Source: Reinekea forsetii
GTDB lineage: Bacteria > Pseudomonadota > Gammaproteobacteria > Pseudomonadales > Natronospirillaceae
Reading direction: 5' to 3'
Length of the DNA: 64,000 nucleotides
Assembly (NCBI RefSeq): GCF_018860385.1
Contig: NZ_JAHKPH010000014.1
Coordinates: forward strand, 406,487 to 470,486
Shown here: positions 1-8,871 of the stretch, piece after piece
Position numbering within the stretch: position 1 is the stretch's first letter
Layout: the number at the start of each line of letters is the position of its first letter
Program-made: the position numbers and the translations under genes
The notes under the pieces: generated by a model
The model's input: only the letters and a program-made list of their open reading frames with translations
Told to the model about the DNA's origin: nothing
The model's database searches: none

Positions 1-869
1 GCTTTTGTTCGTGCGCCTTGGCTTTTATTGCCATGAATCGCAGCAGCGGATATCCCCTTAGCCAGTAATTTGGTGGCAATTCGGTTAGCGCCATGTTTTG
101 TACGTGAAAACACCAATACCTGGTGCCAATCGCGCGTTTTTACTAAATCTATCAACAAGTTAGTTTTCTGTGCTTTTTCACACGGAACCACACTTTGCTT
201 AACGGATTTAGCCGCGGCATTTTTAGGAGTTACCGATATTTCGATCGGGTCATGAACAATGGTTTTTGCTAAACTTCGGATATCATCAGAAAATGTCGCC
301 GAAAACATTAAATTTTGTCGTTTGGAAGGCAGCAGCTTTAAAATCCGACGAATGTCATGAATAAAGCCCATATCGAGCATCCGGTCGGCTTCATCCAACA
401 CCAATATTTCTAACTGATCAAACTTAACCGCGCGTTGTTGAAATAAGTCCATCAATCGTCCTGGAGTGGCAACCAAAATATCGACGCCCCCACGTAACTT
501 CATCATTTGCGGGTTAATTTTAACACCGCCAAACACAACGGTAGAGCGAATAGGTAAATGTTTACCGTATTGATTCACACTTTCTTCAACTTGAGCGGCG
601 AGCTCGCGCGTGGGCGTAAGTACTAAAGCACGTACTTGATTGCTCTTTAAATGTTGGCCACTGGCCAATGCCTTCTCTGAAAGCAACTGCAACATCGGCA
701 GAGTAAAGCCAGCGGTTTTACCGGTACCCGTTTGGGCAGCGGCCAGTATGTCGCGGCCTTGCAATACAGCTGGAATGGCTTGCGCCTGAATGGGCGTAGG
801 TGTGGTGTAGCCTTGCTCAGCCACAGCGGTTTCTATCTTCGGGGATAACTTTAATTCAGAAAAATTCAT
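1..869 (-). CDS. rhlE: DEAD-box ATP-dependent RNA helicase, RhlE type (3' end cut off)
   Basis: ATP-dependent RNA helicase, probably acting in RNA decay or ribosome assembly in the cytoplasm. Read from an ATG at 869, the first 289 codons are present and the reading frame runs off the left edge. Visible motifs in order are the Q-motif region ([11 protein letters not shown]), Walker [24 protein letters not shown], the DEAD box in [13 protein letters not shown] and SAT in FSATFSDD, followed by the start of the second RecA domain with [13 protein letters not shown]. That last motif and the short N-terminus fit RhlE better than SrmB or DbpA; this choice is from family memory. The gene points away from the small-protein operon at 1073. 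Confidence 0.9.
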   Translation of the reverse strand, partial: MNFSELKLSPKIETAVAEQGYTTPTPIQAQAIPAVLQGRDILAAAQTGTGKTAGFTLPMLQLLSEKALASGQHLKSNQVRALVLTPTRELAAQVEESVNQYGKHLPIRSTVVFGGVKINPQMMKLRGGVDILVATPGRLMDLFQQRAVKFDQLEILVLDEADRMLDMGFIHDIRRILKLLPSKRQNLMFSATFSDDIRSLAKTIVHDPIEISVTPKNAAAKSVKQSVVPCEKAQKTNLLIDLVKTRDWHQVLVFSRTKHGANRIATKLLAKGISAAAIHGNKSQGARTK

Positions 870-1072
870 AAATAGGATCGGTTCAACTTTTGCAAATGCG
901 CACAGAAGGGCGCGAGGTGAGAATTTGCACAGTATAGCATTTACTCTGCACACTCGCTTGTGACATTTGTGCTATTTATGAGCGTATTTTATGACTTTTC
1001 ACCGTTCACTTTTCCCAGTATCGGTTTAAACTGGCTGCCAAACGAATAAAAAGAACAAGGAAGGAGAAAGAT

Positions 1073-1291
1073 ATGAATGTTTTCCAAATGGTCTTTGGTA
1101 TCGTGTTGGCGCTGGTTATCGGCGCAACCATGATCATGAAACAAGTGGTGAAAATGCGTGAACAGGAGCCATCAGACATAGAAAATGCCCTGAAGCAGAA
1201 GGTATCTGAGCTCGAAGACCGCATCCAAACCTTAGAACGTATTGCAACAGACACTAAAACCTCACTTAAAGATAAGATTGACGCACTGTAA
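1073..1291 (+). CDS. PspB-like small membrane protein, copy 1
   Basis: A 72-residue protein with one N-terminal membrane helix (about residues 5-22) followed by a charged coiled coil. The tail, with DRIQTLERIATD near residues 49-60, resembles the coiled coil of PspB (RIQALESILDAE in E. coli, from memory), so I read it as a PspB-like envelope-stress component. A strong ribosome site (aaggaggag-like, 1060-1069) precedes the ATG. It is the first gene of a six-gene same-strand run ending at 4465. The next gene at 1301 is a clear paralogue. The function is inferred from shape and neighbours only. Confidence 0.8.
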   Translation: MNVFQMVFGIVLALVIGATMIMKQVVKMREQEPSDIENALKQKVSELEDRIQTLERIATDTKTSLKDKIDAL

Positions 1292-1300
1292 GGAACCGAT

Positions 1301-1510
1301 ATGGATATTTTTGTTTTTATTCTTGCCATTGTTGCATTGGGCATCATTGGTGATGTCGTCAAAAAGCATTTAGAAACCAAAGACAACGATTCAACTTCTA
1401 CCGAAGACACAGAGTCTCGCTTTAAAGAGTTGGAGCAACGCATTATTACGTTAGAGCGCATTGTGACCGATCAAAAGTCACAACTTAAAGAGAAGATCGA
1501 TTCTCTGTAA
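1301..1510 (+). CDS. PspB-like small membrane protein, copy 2
   Basis: A 69-residue protein built like its upstream neighbour: an N-terminal hydrophobic helix (residues 2-19) and a C-terminal coiled coil. The tails match closely: LERIVTDQKSQLKEKIDSL here and LERIATDTKTSLKDKIDAL in the first copy, so the pair arose by tandem duplication. The membrane helices are much more different than the coiled coils, which suggests that the coiled coil is the constrained part and that the two may form a hetero-oligomer. AAGGAA five bases before the ATG serves as ribosome site, nine bases after the stop of copy 1. Confidence 0.8.
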   Translation: MDIFVFILAIVALGIIGDVVKKHLETKDNDSTSTEDTESRFKELEQRIITLERIVTDQKSQLKEKIDSL

Positions 1511-1535
1511 GTTTTTTATACGCCATTAAAAGGGA

Positions 1536-1856
1536 ATGACTGTGTTAATAAGTAATCTTGAGCTAGTACCTGGTAAGAAAATCGTTCAGCATTTAGGGTT
1601 GGTACAGGGCAGTACGGTACGTGCGAAACATGTTGGGCGTGACATTATGGCTGGCTTTAAAAACGTCTTTGGTGGAGAGTTAAAAGGTTACACGGAGCTA
1701 TTAGAAGACTCTCGAGAAGAAGCTCTACTGCGCATAAAACAGCAAGCCGAAGCATTAGGCGCAAATGCCATTATTAATATTCGGTTCTCGACCTCTTCGG
1801 TCGCTCAAGGCGCGTCTGAAATATTTGTCTACGGGTCTGCCGTTATCGTGGAGTAA
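1536..1856 (+). CDS. YbjQ/UPF0145 family protein (soluble copy)
   Basis: A 106-residue protein of the YbjQ family (PF01906). The typical features are the N-terminal LVPGKKIVQHLGLVQGSTV strand region, the central GGELKGYTELLEDSREEAL and the C-terminal AEALGANAIINIRFSTSS with a late YGSAVIVE strand. The biochemical role of this family is not settled; members have been called heavy-metal-binding or pentameric stress proteins. No membrane segment is seen. It lies 25 bases after the second PspB-like gene and four bases before a second YbjQ-like gene. Confidence 0.88.
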   Translation: MTVLISNLELVPGKKIVQHLGLVQGSTVRAKHVGRDIMAGFKNVFGGELKGYTELLEDSREEALLRIKQQAEALGANAIINIRFSTSSVAQGASEIFVYGSAVIVE

Positions 1857-1860
1857 GAGG

Positions 1861-2313
1861 ATGGACTTTTATTTTACTCTGGGCAGCTTTGTCGTTTTTA
1901 TGGTGCTGGGATATATCTTCGGGAGCCTTGCTGAACGGAGACATTATAAATCGATCCAAGAACGAGAAGAACGCTATCGAAACATTGTTGTTATCGCCCA
2001 ACGTTTCCCTTTTGTGCCAAATGTTCGCCGCACGGTGCTGGTTACCGGCAGTGTTGTTATCTCCGTCGATTACTTTAAGCGTTTCGTAGCGACACTTAGA
2101 ATGCTAGTCGGTGGGCGATTAACCAGCTACGAAAGCCTGTTAGACAGAGCCCGACGCGAAGCCATATTACGCTTACAAGCCCAGGCCGATTTTTATCATT
2201 CTACTCAAGTTTATAATATCAAATTTGAAACCAGCTCAATCTCGAAGGGTGCAAAAGACCGAATTGGCAGTATTGAAGTGTTAGCTTATGGAACGGCGTT
2301 AATAACAGAATGA
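1861..2313 (+). CDS. membrane-anchored YbjQ-like protein
   Basis: A 150-residue protein with an N-terminal membrane helix (residues 3-22, FTLGSFVVFMVLGYIFGSL) joined to a diverged YbjQ domain. The domain is recognisable by GGRLTSYESLLDRARREAIL and a C-terminal AYGTALITE that parallels YGSAVIVE in the upstream gene. I chose the ATG at 1861 because GGAGTAAGAGG directly precedes it; longer readings would run back through the previous gene. It seems to be a tandem duplicate that gained a membrane anchor. Its stop overlaps the start of the M48 gene, so translation is probably coupled. Confidence 0.8.
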   Translation: MDFYFTLGSFVVFMVLGYIFGSLAERRHYKSIQEREERYRNIVVIAQRFPFVPNVRRTVLVTGSVVISVDYFKRFVATLRMLVGGRLTSYESLLDRARREAILRLQAQADFYHSTQVYNIKFETSSISKGAKDRIGSIEVLAYGTALITE

Positions 2314-3089
2314 TGCCTAACGAGAACCCTCGCATTCCAGAAGGGATCAATGTCAGCAAGAGCCACCCCATCAAAGACTTGTTGATGTTATCCTTTGGTG
2401 TGGCGGTTATTTTCACTTTAGTCACTCTAGCTCTATGGATGTCTCTTACCTTCTTAGTGCAATTTGTACCGCTGAGCTGGGAGAAACGTATTGCTGACCC
2501 CATAGTCGCTTCGATGGTAAAAGACTCCGATCAACAAGCTGAACTGCAAGTTCGTTTAGGTAGAATACTAGCTGTTATGGGTTATCACGGCGAAGCAGAG
2601 ATTCAACTCCACCTCATCAAGAGCCCAGAGGTGAACGCTTTTGCTACGTTAGGGGGCCACATTTTTATACTAACCGGCCTACTTGAGTCTATTGACTCAG
2701 ATATTGGATTAGACATGGTGATTGCCCATGAAGCTGCACATATTTTGCATCGAGACCCAATTCAAGCTGCATCAGGCATGCTAGGTGTCAGTTTAGCGAC
2801 CGCTATCATCACCGGGAATGGAAACTTTGCGCAAGCCAATGGTTTGATGTCGGTTGGCAATCAGGTGATTTTCTTAAACCACAGTCGAGCGCAAGAGAAA
2901 GCCGCCGACCAAGCCGCTTTAAATGCCCTTAAAACCATTTACAGTGAAGTTAACGGTGCTGAAGAATTGTTTGTGAAATTGTTAGAAAGCGATCACCAAG
3001 ATGTACCGGTTATATTTTCTAGCCACCCACACCCTCAAGCTCGAATAGACGCTATTCGCGCCATGACCACGGAAACACAGACTCAATGA
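2310..3089 (+). CDS. M48 family zinc metalloprotease, membrane anchored
   Basis: A 259-residue peptidase of family M48. The zinc-binding HEAAH is at residues 140-144 and the third ligand is probably Glu196 in QEKAADQAAL. One hydrophobic segment (about residues 27-50) precedes the catalytic domain, which most likely lies in the periplasm, so it resembles BepA/LoiP-like envelope proteases more than the multi-spanning HtpX. No lipobox or tetratricopeptide repeats are seen. It overlaps both neighbours by four bases (ATGA type), tying it to the YbjQ pair and the MATE gene. A role in envelope protein turnover is inferred. Confidence 0.88.
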   Translation: MMPNENPRIPEGINVSKSHPIKDLLMLSFGVAVIFTLVTLALWMSLTFLVQFVPLSWEKRIADPIVASMVKDSDQQAELQVRLGRILAVMGYHGEAEIQLHLIKSPEVNAFATLGGHIFILTGLLESIDSDIGLDMVIAHEAAHILHRDPIQAASGMLGVSLATAIITGNGNFAQANGLMSVGNQVIFLNHSRAQEKAADQAALNALKTIYSEVNGAEELFVKLLESDHQDVPVIFSSHPHPQARIDAIRAMTTETQTQ

Positions 3090-4465
3090 GCGACCAAGAA
3101 AACACCCACGCGTTAGATGGCCCCATCAATCTAACCTTTTATCGGTACTTGCTGCCTTCAATCGTTGGTCTGCTGGCCATGACATCCGCTTCTTTAGTCG
3201 ATGGCATCTTTATTGGAAACTTTATTGGTGTACCTGCATTGGCTGCGGTGAATTTAATTATCCCAATTTTATCACTGTTGTTCGGTGTTGGCCTTATGCT
3301 ATCGATCGGGGGTTCTGTCAGGGCGGGGAAGTTTCTAGGTGAAAAGAACCCGGTAGCGGCCTCGGCAATTTTTAGTAAAACACTGATTGCGGTACTTATT
3401 TACGCCACCGTAGTGATCGCCTTAGGGCTTATCTTTGAGCGCCAATTGTTTCGCTTTTTAGGTGCCGATGCCGACTTAATGAGGTTAATGAGCGAATACT
3501 ATCGCGTTGTTATGCCGTTTTTCTTTGCTCAATTGGGCACCATTGTTTTGTATTTCTTTATACGACTCGACGGTTACCCTTCCTTGACGGCCGCGGCACT
3601 CGTCGTGGGCTCAGTCATCAATATTGCACTGGATTATTTGTTTATTGCGCACTTTCAATGGGGCATTTCAGGGGCCGCTTGGGCAACAGGCTTATCACAG
3701 ATGTTCCCTTTATTGGTATTACTCGGATACTTCTTTACTAAGCAACGAAAGCTGAAATTTTCAGTAAAACAATCAAACTGGTATGAAGTGATTCAAGCAG
3801 CCTATAACGGAATTTCTGAGTTTATTAATGAGACCTCAGGCGGCATCATCGCATTTTTGTTTAACTTAATGCTGATTCATCGCGCCGGTGTTGATGGTGT
3901 GGCGGCCATGACCGTCATGAACTATTTAATGATGATGGGCTTTATGGTGTTTTTTGCCATTGGCGACACCAGCCAGGTGATGATGAGTCAAAACTTTGGG
4001 GCTAGAAACGGCAAGCGCATGAACGCCTTTTTCTATGTCGCCGCCGCGAATGTTTTGGCGATCAGTACCATTTGTATCTCGTTGCTGTTGTTTTTTAATG
4101 AGCCACTTATTTTAATTTTCTTATCAGATCAAAACAGTGACTTAGCGCTAGGGCTGGCCAATGAATTTATTCATTATGTTTGGCCACTGTTCTTGTTTGC
4201 CGGCTTTAACATGCTGATTTCTGGCTATTTAACTTCAGTTCATTTGGCTTACCAATCTGGCGTTGTAGCACTCAGTAGAAGCTTATTACTGCCTGCAACT
4301 TTGCTTGTGACACTTTACTTCTTAATTGATGATTACCGGTTCATTTATGCCCTAGCCTTAGGAGAAGCGCTCACATTCGCGCTCGCGCTATTTTATTTAA
4401 TGAGGCACCGCCCTTCGAAAGTCTTGCAACAAACGGCACCTAAGCTAAGCGATGGCGTGGTTTAA
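3086..4465 (+). CDS. MATE family multidrug/metabolite exporter
   Basis: A 459-residue inner-membrane protein with about twelve membrane segments, typical of MATE (MatE, PF01554) cation-coupled exporters. The N-terminal NLTFYRYLLPSIVGLLAMTS and the GIFIGNFIGVPALAAVNL segment are family hallmarks. The tail ends with a soluble HRPSKVLQQTAPK stretch. It is the last gene of the run starting at 1073 and overlaps the M48 gene by four bases. Its stop shares four bases (TTAA, 4462-4465) with the convergent tatD gene. The substrate cannot be read from sequence. Confidence 0.9.
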   Translation: MSDQENTHALDGPINLTFYRYLLPSIVGLLAMTSASLVDGIFIGNFIGVPALAAVNLIIPILSLLFGVGLMLSIGGSVRAGKFLGEKNPVAASAIFSKTLIAVLIYATVVIALGLIFERQLFRFLGADADLMRLMSEYYRVVMPFFFAQLGTIVLYFFIRLDGYPSLTAAALVVGSVINIALDYLFIAHFQWGISGAAWATGLSQMFPLLVLLGYFFTKQRKLKFSVKQSNWYEVIQAAYNGISEFINETSGGIIAFLFNLMLIHRAGVDGVAAMTVMNYLMMMGFMVFFAIGDTSQVMMSQNFGARNGKRMNAFFYVAAANVLAISTICISLLLFFNEPLILIFLSDQNSDLALGLANEFIHYVWPLFLFAGFNMLISGYLTSVHLAYQSGVVALSRSLLLPATLLVTLYFLIDDYRFIYALALGEALTFALALFYLMRHRPSKVLQQTAPKLSDGVV

Positions 4466-5262
4466 GTAAAATCAAACAATCGATTTGAATTGGCATAGCT
4501 GTATTGAAGAACCTGCTCAACAGTAAGCTCTTTAACTTCAGCAATTTTTTCTATGATGAACGGTAAGTATTTTGATTCGTTTTGCTTACCCCGATACGGA
4601 ACCGGTGTTAAATAAGGGGCATCAGTTTCCACGACAAGCTGCTCTATTGGTGTTGCTCGTAGCACATCGCGCACGTTCTCGACTTTATTAAAGGTTATGA
4701 TGCCGTTAAAGCCAAGCATAAAACCTTGCTCTAAACAAAATTCAGCCAGTGGTAACCCCGAGGTAAAGCTGTGAATAACGCCCTTGCGTTTTAATTGAGG
4801 CGCGAAATTTTTCAAGATGGCTTGAGTATCGGCATCGGCTTCACGCGTGTGCACAACAATGGGCTGATTCAGCTCTACGGCTATAGCCAATTGCTCTTCG
4901 AACACCTTACGCTGCACAGCTCTGTCGGCATGATCATAAAAGTAATCTAACCCAATTTCACCAATCGCAACTATTTTATCGGCCTTGCCGTACTCTCGTA
5001 TCTCTTGCGCCGTTTCGGGGGTAAACTTCTCAGCATCATGAGGGTGAACACCTTGGGTGCCAAAAATAATGTCATGCTGGGTTAAACTACGGACAGTGCT
5101 CAGGTTATCGGGTGACACCGCAATGGTCACAATTTTTTCAACGCCAATGGCCTGGGCATCGGAAACCACCTCGTTTAACTCAGAATCTTTGAGATAATCA
5201 AGATGGCAATGGGTTTCGATAATAGGCAGGTTAAAAACTGGTATCTCGCGTTTCTTACTCAT
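4462..5262 (-). CDS. TatD family metal-dependent hydrolase
   Basis: A 266-residue TIM-barrel hydrolase of the TatD family, which includes 3'-5' DNases acting on single strands and DNA damage. Metal-site motifs are present in order: ETHCHLD (residues 17-23), GEIGLDYFYD, VVHTREAD, and VVETDAPYLTP near the C-terminus. The length is usual for TatD/YcfH/YjjV; I cannot assign which of the three E. coli paralogues it matches best. The gene stands alone between the convergent MATE gene and glgC. Confidence 0.9.
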   Translation of the reverse strand: MSKKREIPVFNLPIIETHCHLDYLKDSELNEVVSDAQAIGVEKIVTIAVSPDNLSTVRSLTQHDIIFGTQGVHPHDAEKFTPETAQEIREYGKADKIVAIGEIGLDYFYDHADRAVQRKVFEEQLAIAVELNQPIVVHTREADADTQAILKNFAPQLKRKGVIHSFTSGLPLAEFCLEQGFMLGFNGIITFNKVENVRDVLRATPIEQLVVETDAPYLTPVPYRGKQNESKYLPFIIEKIAEVKELTVEQVLQYSYANSNRLFDFT

Positions 5263-5334
5263 GGCTTGCTCAATGAAAAATGAAGCACGCTAGTGTAGGC
5301 GCAAGGCAATGCCGCATCAACCAAAGTACTGATT

Positions 5335-6603
5335 TTATGCATACCCCTCTGGCTGCCCCAACATACCCCGTGTGACCAAAACGATGCCTTTTTCCGACAC
5401 TCTAAAGCCATTCTTTTTATCTTGCTCAGTGTCGAAACCTATCACGGTGTTATCTGGCACAGTGCATCCACGATCGATGATGGCATTTTTAATTTTACAA
5501 TTCCTTCCGATATCGACTTTTGGCAGTATCACGGTGCTTTCTATAGAGCTAAACGAATGGACTCTTACTTCTGAAAACAACAAAGATCGCTCGATGTGCG
5601 CGCCAGAAATAATGCAGCCACCCGATACCATTGAGTCTACAGCCATACCTCGCCGTTCATCAGAATTAAACACAAACTTAGCCGGCGGCAGTTGGGTTTG
5701 TGCTGTCCAAATTGGCCAGTCCGGATCATACATATCTAAAGAGGGTGTTGTAGAGACCAGTTCCATATTGGCCTCCCAAAAAGAATCAAGCGTTCCTACG
5801 TCTCGCCAATAGGCGCGCTCACCTGTTTCTAAATTTCTGAAAGGGAATGCCTGCACATGATGATGATCGACGACCTTAGGAATAATGTCGTTGCCAAAAT
5901 CATGCGATGAACCTTCTGTTTGCGCATCTATTTGCAGTTGCTCAAACAAAAAGTCAGTGTTAAAGATGTAATTTCCCATTGAGGCGAGCGTTAAATCGGG
6001 CTGGCCAGGAATGGGTGAGGGTTGTTCGGGCTTTTCTTCGAAACCCACAATTCGATTGGTTTCGTCGACTTTCATCACGCCAAATGCACCAGCGGCTTCT
6101 TCTATTGGAACTTCCAAACAAGATACTGTCATTTGAGCGCCACTTTCGACATGGGCGACCAACATGGCGCCGTAATCCATTTTGTAAATGTGATCACCGG
6201 ATAAAACCAAAACGTACTTTGGTCGTTCTGCTCGAATTATGTCTAAGTTTTGATAGATTGCATCTGCCGTTCCTAAATACCAATCTTCAGAATAGCGCTG
6301 TGAAGCCGGTAAAATTTCAACAAACTCGCCCAGTTCTTTTTTAAAGTGAGTCCAACCATGTACTAAATGGCGAACCAATGAGTGCGCTTTATATTGCGTG
6401 AGCACGCCCACTCGGCGAATGCCTGAGTTAATGCAATTGGAAAGTGGAAAATCGATGATGCGATACTTACCGCCAAAATAGAGGGCAGGCTTGGCGCGCC
6501 AATTGGTCAATTCTTTTAGGCGAGATCCGCGCCCACCGGCTAGAACTAACGCAAATGTGTCTTTCGTTAGCCGACTCACATACCGAGAATTTTGATCGAT
6601 CAT
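5335..6603 (-). CDS. glgC: glucose-1-phosphate adenylyltransferase (ADP-glucose pyrophosphorylase)
   Basis: Makes ADP-glucose from ATP and glucose-1-phosphate, the committed step of bacterial glycogen synthesis. The N-terminal nucleotidyltransferase signature [15 protein letters not shown], then [25 protein letters not shown] and [12 protein letters not shown], and a C-terminal left-handed beta-helix are visible. I chose the ATG at 6603 (422 residues) because GGAAGGAG lies just upstream. The ATG at 6606 sits very close to that site, and a reading back to 6669 lacks a comparable one. No glgA or glgB lies nearby. It is divergent from glpX, so carbon storage and gluconeogenesis genes share an intergenic region. 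Confidence 0.95.
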   Translation of the reverse strand: MIDQNSRYVSRLTKDTFALVLAGGRGSRLKELTNWRAKPALYFGGKYRIIDFPLSNCINSGIRRVGVLTQYKAHSLVRHLVHGWTHFKKELGEFVEILPASQRYSEDWYLGTADAIYQNLDIIRAERPKYVLVLSGDHIYKMDYGAMLVAHVESGAQMTVSCLEVPIEEAAGAFGVMKVDETNRIVGFEEKPEQPSPIPGQPDLTLASMGNYIFNTDFLFEQLQIDAQTEGSSHDFGNDIIPKVVDHHHVQAFPFRNLETGERAYWRDVGTLDSFWEANMELVSTTPSLDMYDPDWPIWTAQTQLPPAKFVFNSDERRGMAVDSMVSGGCIISGAHIERSLLFSEVRVHSFSSIESTVILPKVDIGRNCKIKNAIIDRGCTVPDNTVIGFDTEQDKKNGFRVSEKGIVLVTRGMLGQPEGYA

Positions 6604-6856
6604 CATGGACTCCTTCCGTAAAGCAATGCTCATTAAAACATTGTCTTCGTTCGTTAGTTTGTTGACCATTCAATCAGAATCAAATGGGGTTTTATACTTT
6701 TTTTTACGCCATCACTTAAAATATAGCGACTCTCAAAAATTTTAAAACCTATTCCTGACTTTAATTAACGTTGTTTACGGATTTAAAGAGTTTGAGCGTG
6801 GTGGTCAGCCTATCAACAAGGTAGAATGCGCGCAAAATTTATTCAGGATATTTCCC

Positions 6857-7879
6857 ATGCGACGTGACCTAGCGTTCAACTTTTCTCGAGTAACTGAAGC
6901 CGCCGCTTTAGCCGGATACAACTGGTTAGGGCGTGGCGATAAAAACAAAGCCGATGGCGCGGCGGTAGAAGTCATGCGCTCAATGCTCAATAAAGTTGAG
7001 TTCGACGGCGAAATTGTGATTGGTGAAGGTGAAATTGATGAAGCGCCCATGTTGTATATTGGTGAAAAGGTTGGCACGGGTCGAGGAGACGCTTGTGACA
7101 TTGCTGTAGACCCAATTGAAGGGACACGAATGACGGCCATGGGGCAATCAAATGCTGTCGCTGTTATGGCCGTGGGTGAAAAGGGTGCTTTTTTAAAGGC
7201 TCCTGATATGTACATGGAAAAGTTAGTTGTTGGACCCGAAGCAAAGGGCTTCATCGATTTAACCTTACCTCTTGAGCAAAACATAAAACTGGTTGCGAGA
7301 GCTTTAAACAAAAAACTCGAAGATCTAGTGGTCGTTACTCTGGCTAAACCAAGACACGATGACGCCATCGCAATGATTCAACAAATGGGCGCTCGAGTGT
7401 TTGCATTACCCGACGGTGATGTCGCTGCAAGTATTTTAACCTGCATGCCAGAGAGCGAAGTCGACATGATGTATTGTGTCGGTGGTGCGCCTGAGGGCGT
7501 GATATCAGCAGCGGTCATTCGCGCATTGGGCGGTGACATGCAGGGTCGATTAGTGCTTCGTACCGAAGCGAAAGGCAATGATCCTGAAACTGTAGCCCTA
7601 GCGGAAGATGAAAAACGTCGCTGCCAAGAGATGGGGGTTGAGCCTAATGTTATCTTCAAATTAGAAGACATGGTTCGATCAGACAATATTGTTTTTTCGG
7701 CAACAGGCATTACCAAGGGTGACTTACTTGAAGGCATACTTCGAAAGGGTAACTTAGCCACAACCGAGACGTTGTTGATTCGAGGCAAAAGCCGAACGGT
7801 TCGCAAAATCCAATCTACACACTTCTTGGACCGAAAAGATGACGACATCAAAGAAGTAATCTTAGCGAAAAATACCTAA
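6857..7879 (+). CDS. glpX: class II fructose-1,6-bisphosphatase
   Basis: Hydrolyses fructose-1,6-bisphosphate to fructose-6-phosphate in gluconeogenesis. The 340-residue protein shows the GlpX signatures: RRDLAFNFSRVTEAAALAG at the N-terminus, GEGEIDEAPMLYIGE, the metal-binding DIAVDPIEGT and GGAPEGVISAA. The length is usual for the family. The stop overlaps the convergent oxidoreductase gene by four bases (7876-7879). No glycerol genes (glpF, glpK) lie next to it, unlike E. coli. Confidence 0.95.
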   Translation: MRRDLAFNFSRVTEAAALAGYNWLGRGDKNKADGAAVEVMRSMLNKVEFDGEIVIGEGEIDEAPMLYIGEKVGTGRGDACDIAVDPIEGTRMTAMGQSNAVAVMAVGEKGAFLKAPDMYMEKLVVGPEAKGFIDLTLPLEQNIKLVARALNKKLEDLVVVTLAKPRHDDAIAMIQQMGARVFALPDGDVAASILTCMPESEVDMMYCVGGAPEGVISAAVIRALGGDMQGRLVLRTEAKGNDPETVALAEDEKRRCQEMGVEPNVIFKLEDMVRSDNIVFSATGITKGDLLEGILRKGNLATTETLLIRGKSRTVRKIQSTHFLDRKDDDIKEVILAKNT

Positions 7880-8859
7880 GGCTGCTCAAACGGATAAATA
7901 GGGCCGTATTCTGAACGAATACGCTCTAACAAAGTCGCTAAGCTCAGCGCATCTTGCCAGCTGTGCTTAGACGATTCCAATAAGCCTGCCGCAATACAGC
8001 CGTTCACTTCGTCAAACTCATAACCCCAACCACGGTTTGTAAGAGCAAAGTATTGCGATTCTATGGGTTGGTCTGCCATGCACCAGTCAGCCCTGTTACT
8101 GGCAAACCAAGGCGCTTCTAATTCAACATAGCCCTTGGTGCCAGCAATGAAGGCCTTATTCGGCAAATAGGCATCCAGTCTATAACTGAGCTGCGCACTC
8201 ACACCCTGTGGATAAGTTAGTATCAGATCCGACGCCAAATCTACTTGGCTCTCTGAAAACTCAACATTGGCTTTAATTTCGGTAGGTTGGCCTAGTAAAA
8301 ACAACGGCAATAGCAGCGGGTATAGGCCAATATCAAGCAAGGCCCCGCCGGCTAACTGTGGGTTTAACAACCGTTGTTGATGATCATCTAAATCGACTCT
8401 AAAGCCAAAACTCGCCGAAATATGCCTAATTTCGCCGATTTTACCAGAAGATATGTCACTTATTACGGATTCTAATGTAGGCGTAAAACGAGTCCATAAC
8501 GCTTCAGCACAAAAGCGATTCGCCTTTTTTGCGGCGTCTATAATCTGTTGAGCTTGTGTGACATTAAGCGTCATCGGCTTTTCAATCAGAACATGCTTTT
8601 TAGCCTGCAACGCACGAATAGCTAAGTCGGCGTGCGTGGTATGTACCCCGGCAATGTAGATGACATCTAGATCGGGGTTTTCTACAAACGCATTATAATC
8701 ATCGTAGGCATGGTCTAACTTATGCTGTTGAGCAAACGCTGTTGCGCGAGAAAGTGACCCTGAATACACCGCATTAAAATGACCAGAGGTGAGTTTCGAA
8801 GCATCATCTAAAAATAAGCTCGCCATTCCGCCTGTCCCTGCGACACCCCAAGTTGTCAT
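7876..8859 (-). CDS. Gfo/Idh/MocA family NAD(P)-dependent oxidoreductase
   Basis: A 327-residue oxidoreductase. The N-terminal Rossmann motif is WGVAGTGGMASLF, followed by HTTHADLAIRALQAKKHVLIEKPMTLN, where EKP carries the family's catalytic lysine. The C-terminal substrate domain has GGALLDIGLYPL. Relatives act on sugars, inositol or trans-dihydrodiols; the substrate cannot be read here. It is probably co-transcribed with the unknown gene at 8872-9330, whose stop lies 12 bases upstream of its start. Confidence 0.9.
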   Translation of the reverse strand: MTTWGVAGTGGMASLFLDDASKLTSGHFNAVYSGSLSRATAFAQQHKLDHAYDDYNAFVENPDLDVIYIAGVHTTHADLAIRALQAKKHVLIEKPMTLNVTQAQQIIDAAKKANRFCAEALWTRFTPTLESVISDISSGKIGEIRHISASFGFRVDLDDHQQRLLNPQLAGGALLDIGLYPLLLPLFLLGQPTEIKANVEFSESQVDLASDLILTYPQGVSAQLSYRLDAYLPNKAFIAGTKGYVELEAPWFASNRADWCMADQPIESQYFALTNRGWGYEFDEVNGCIAAGLLESSKHSWQDALSLATLLERIRSEYGPIYPFEQP

Positions 8860-8871
8860 AGACTCTCCATT

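Noticed and set aside
1006-1461. Long minus-strand open frame opposite the PspB-like pair
   Set aside because: Its product has no recognisable motifs and lies antisense to two small genes that have strong ribosome sites and clear paralogy.
5372-5812. Plus-strand open frames within glgC
   Set aside because: They are antisense to a certain gene and encode nothing recognisable.
8207-8215. Single TGTGGATAA box inside the oxidoreductase gene
   Set aside because: A lone box in coding sequence is about what chance allows; it is listed only for the density comparison.
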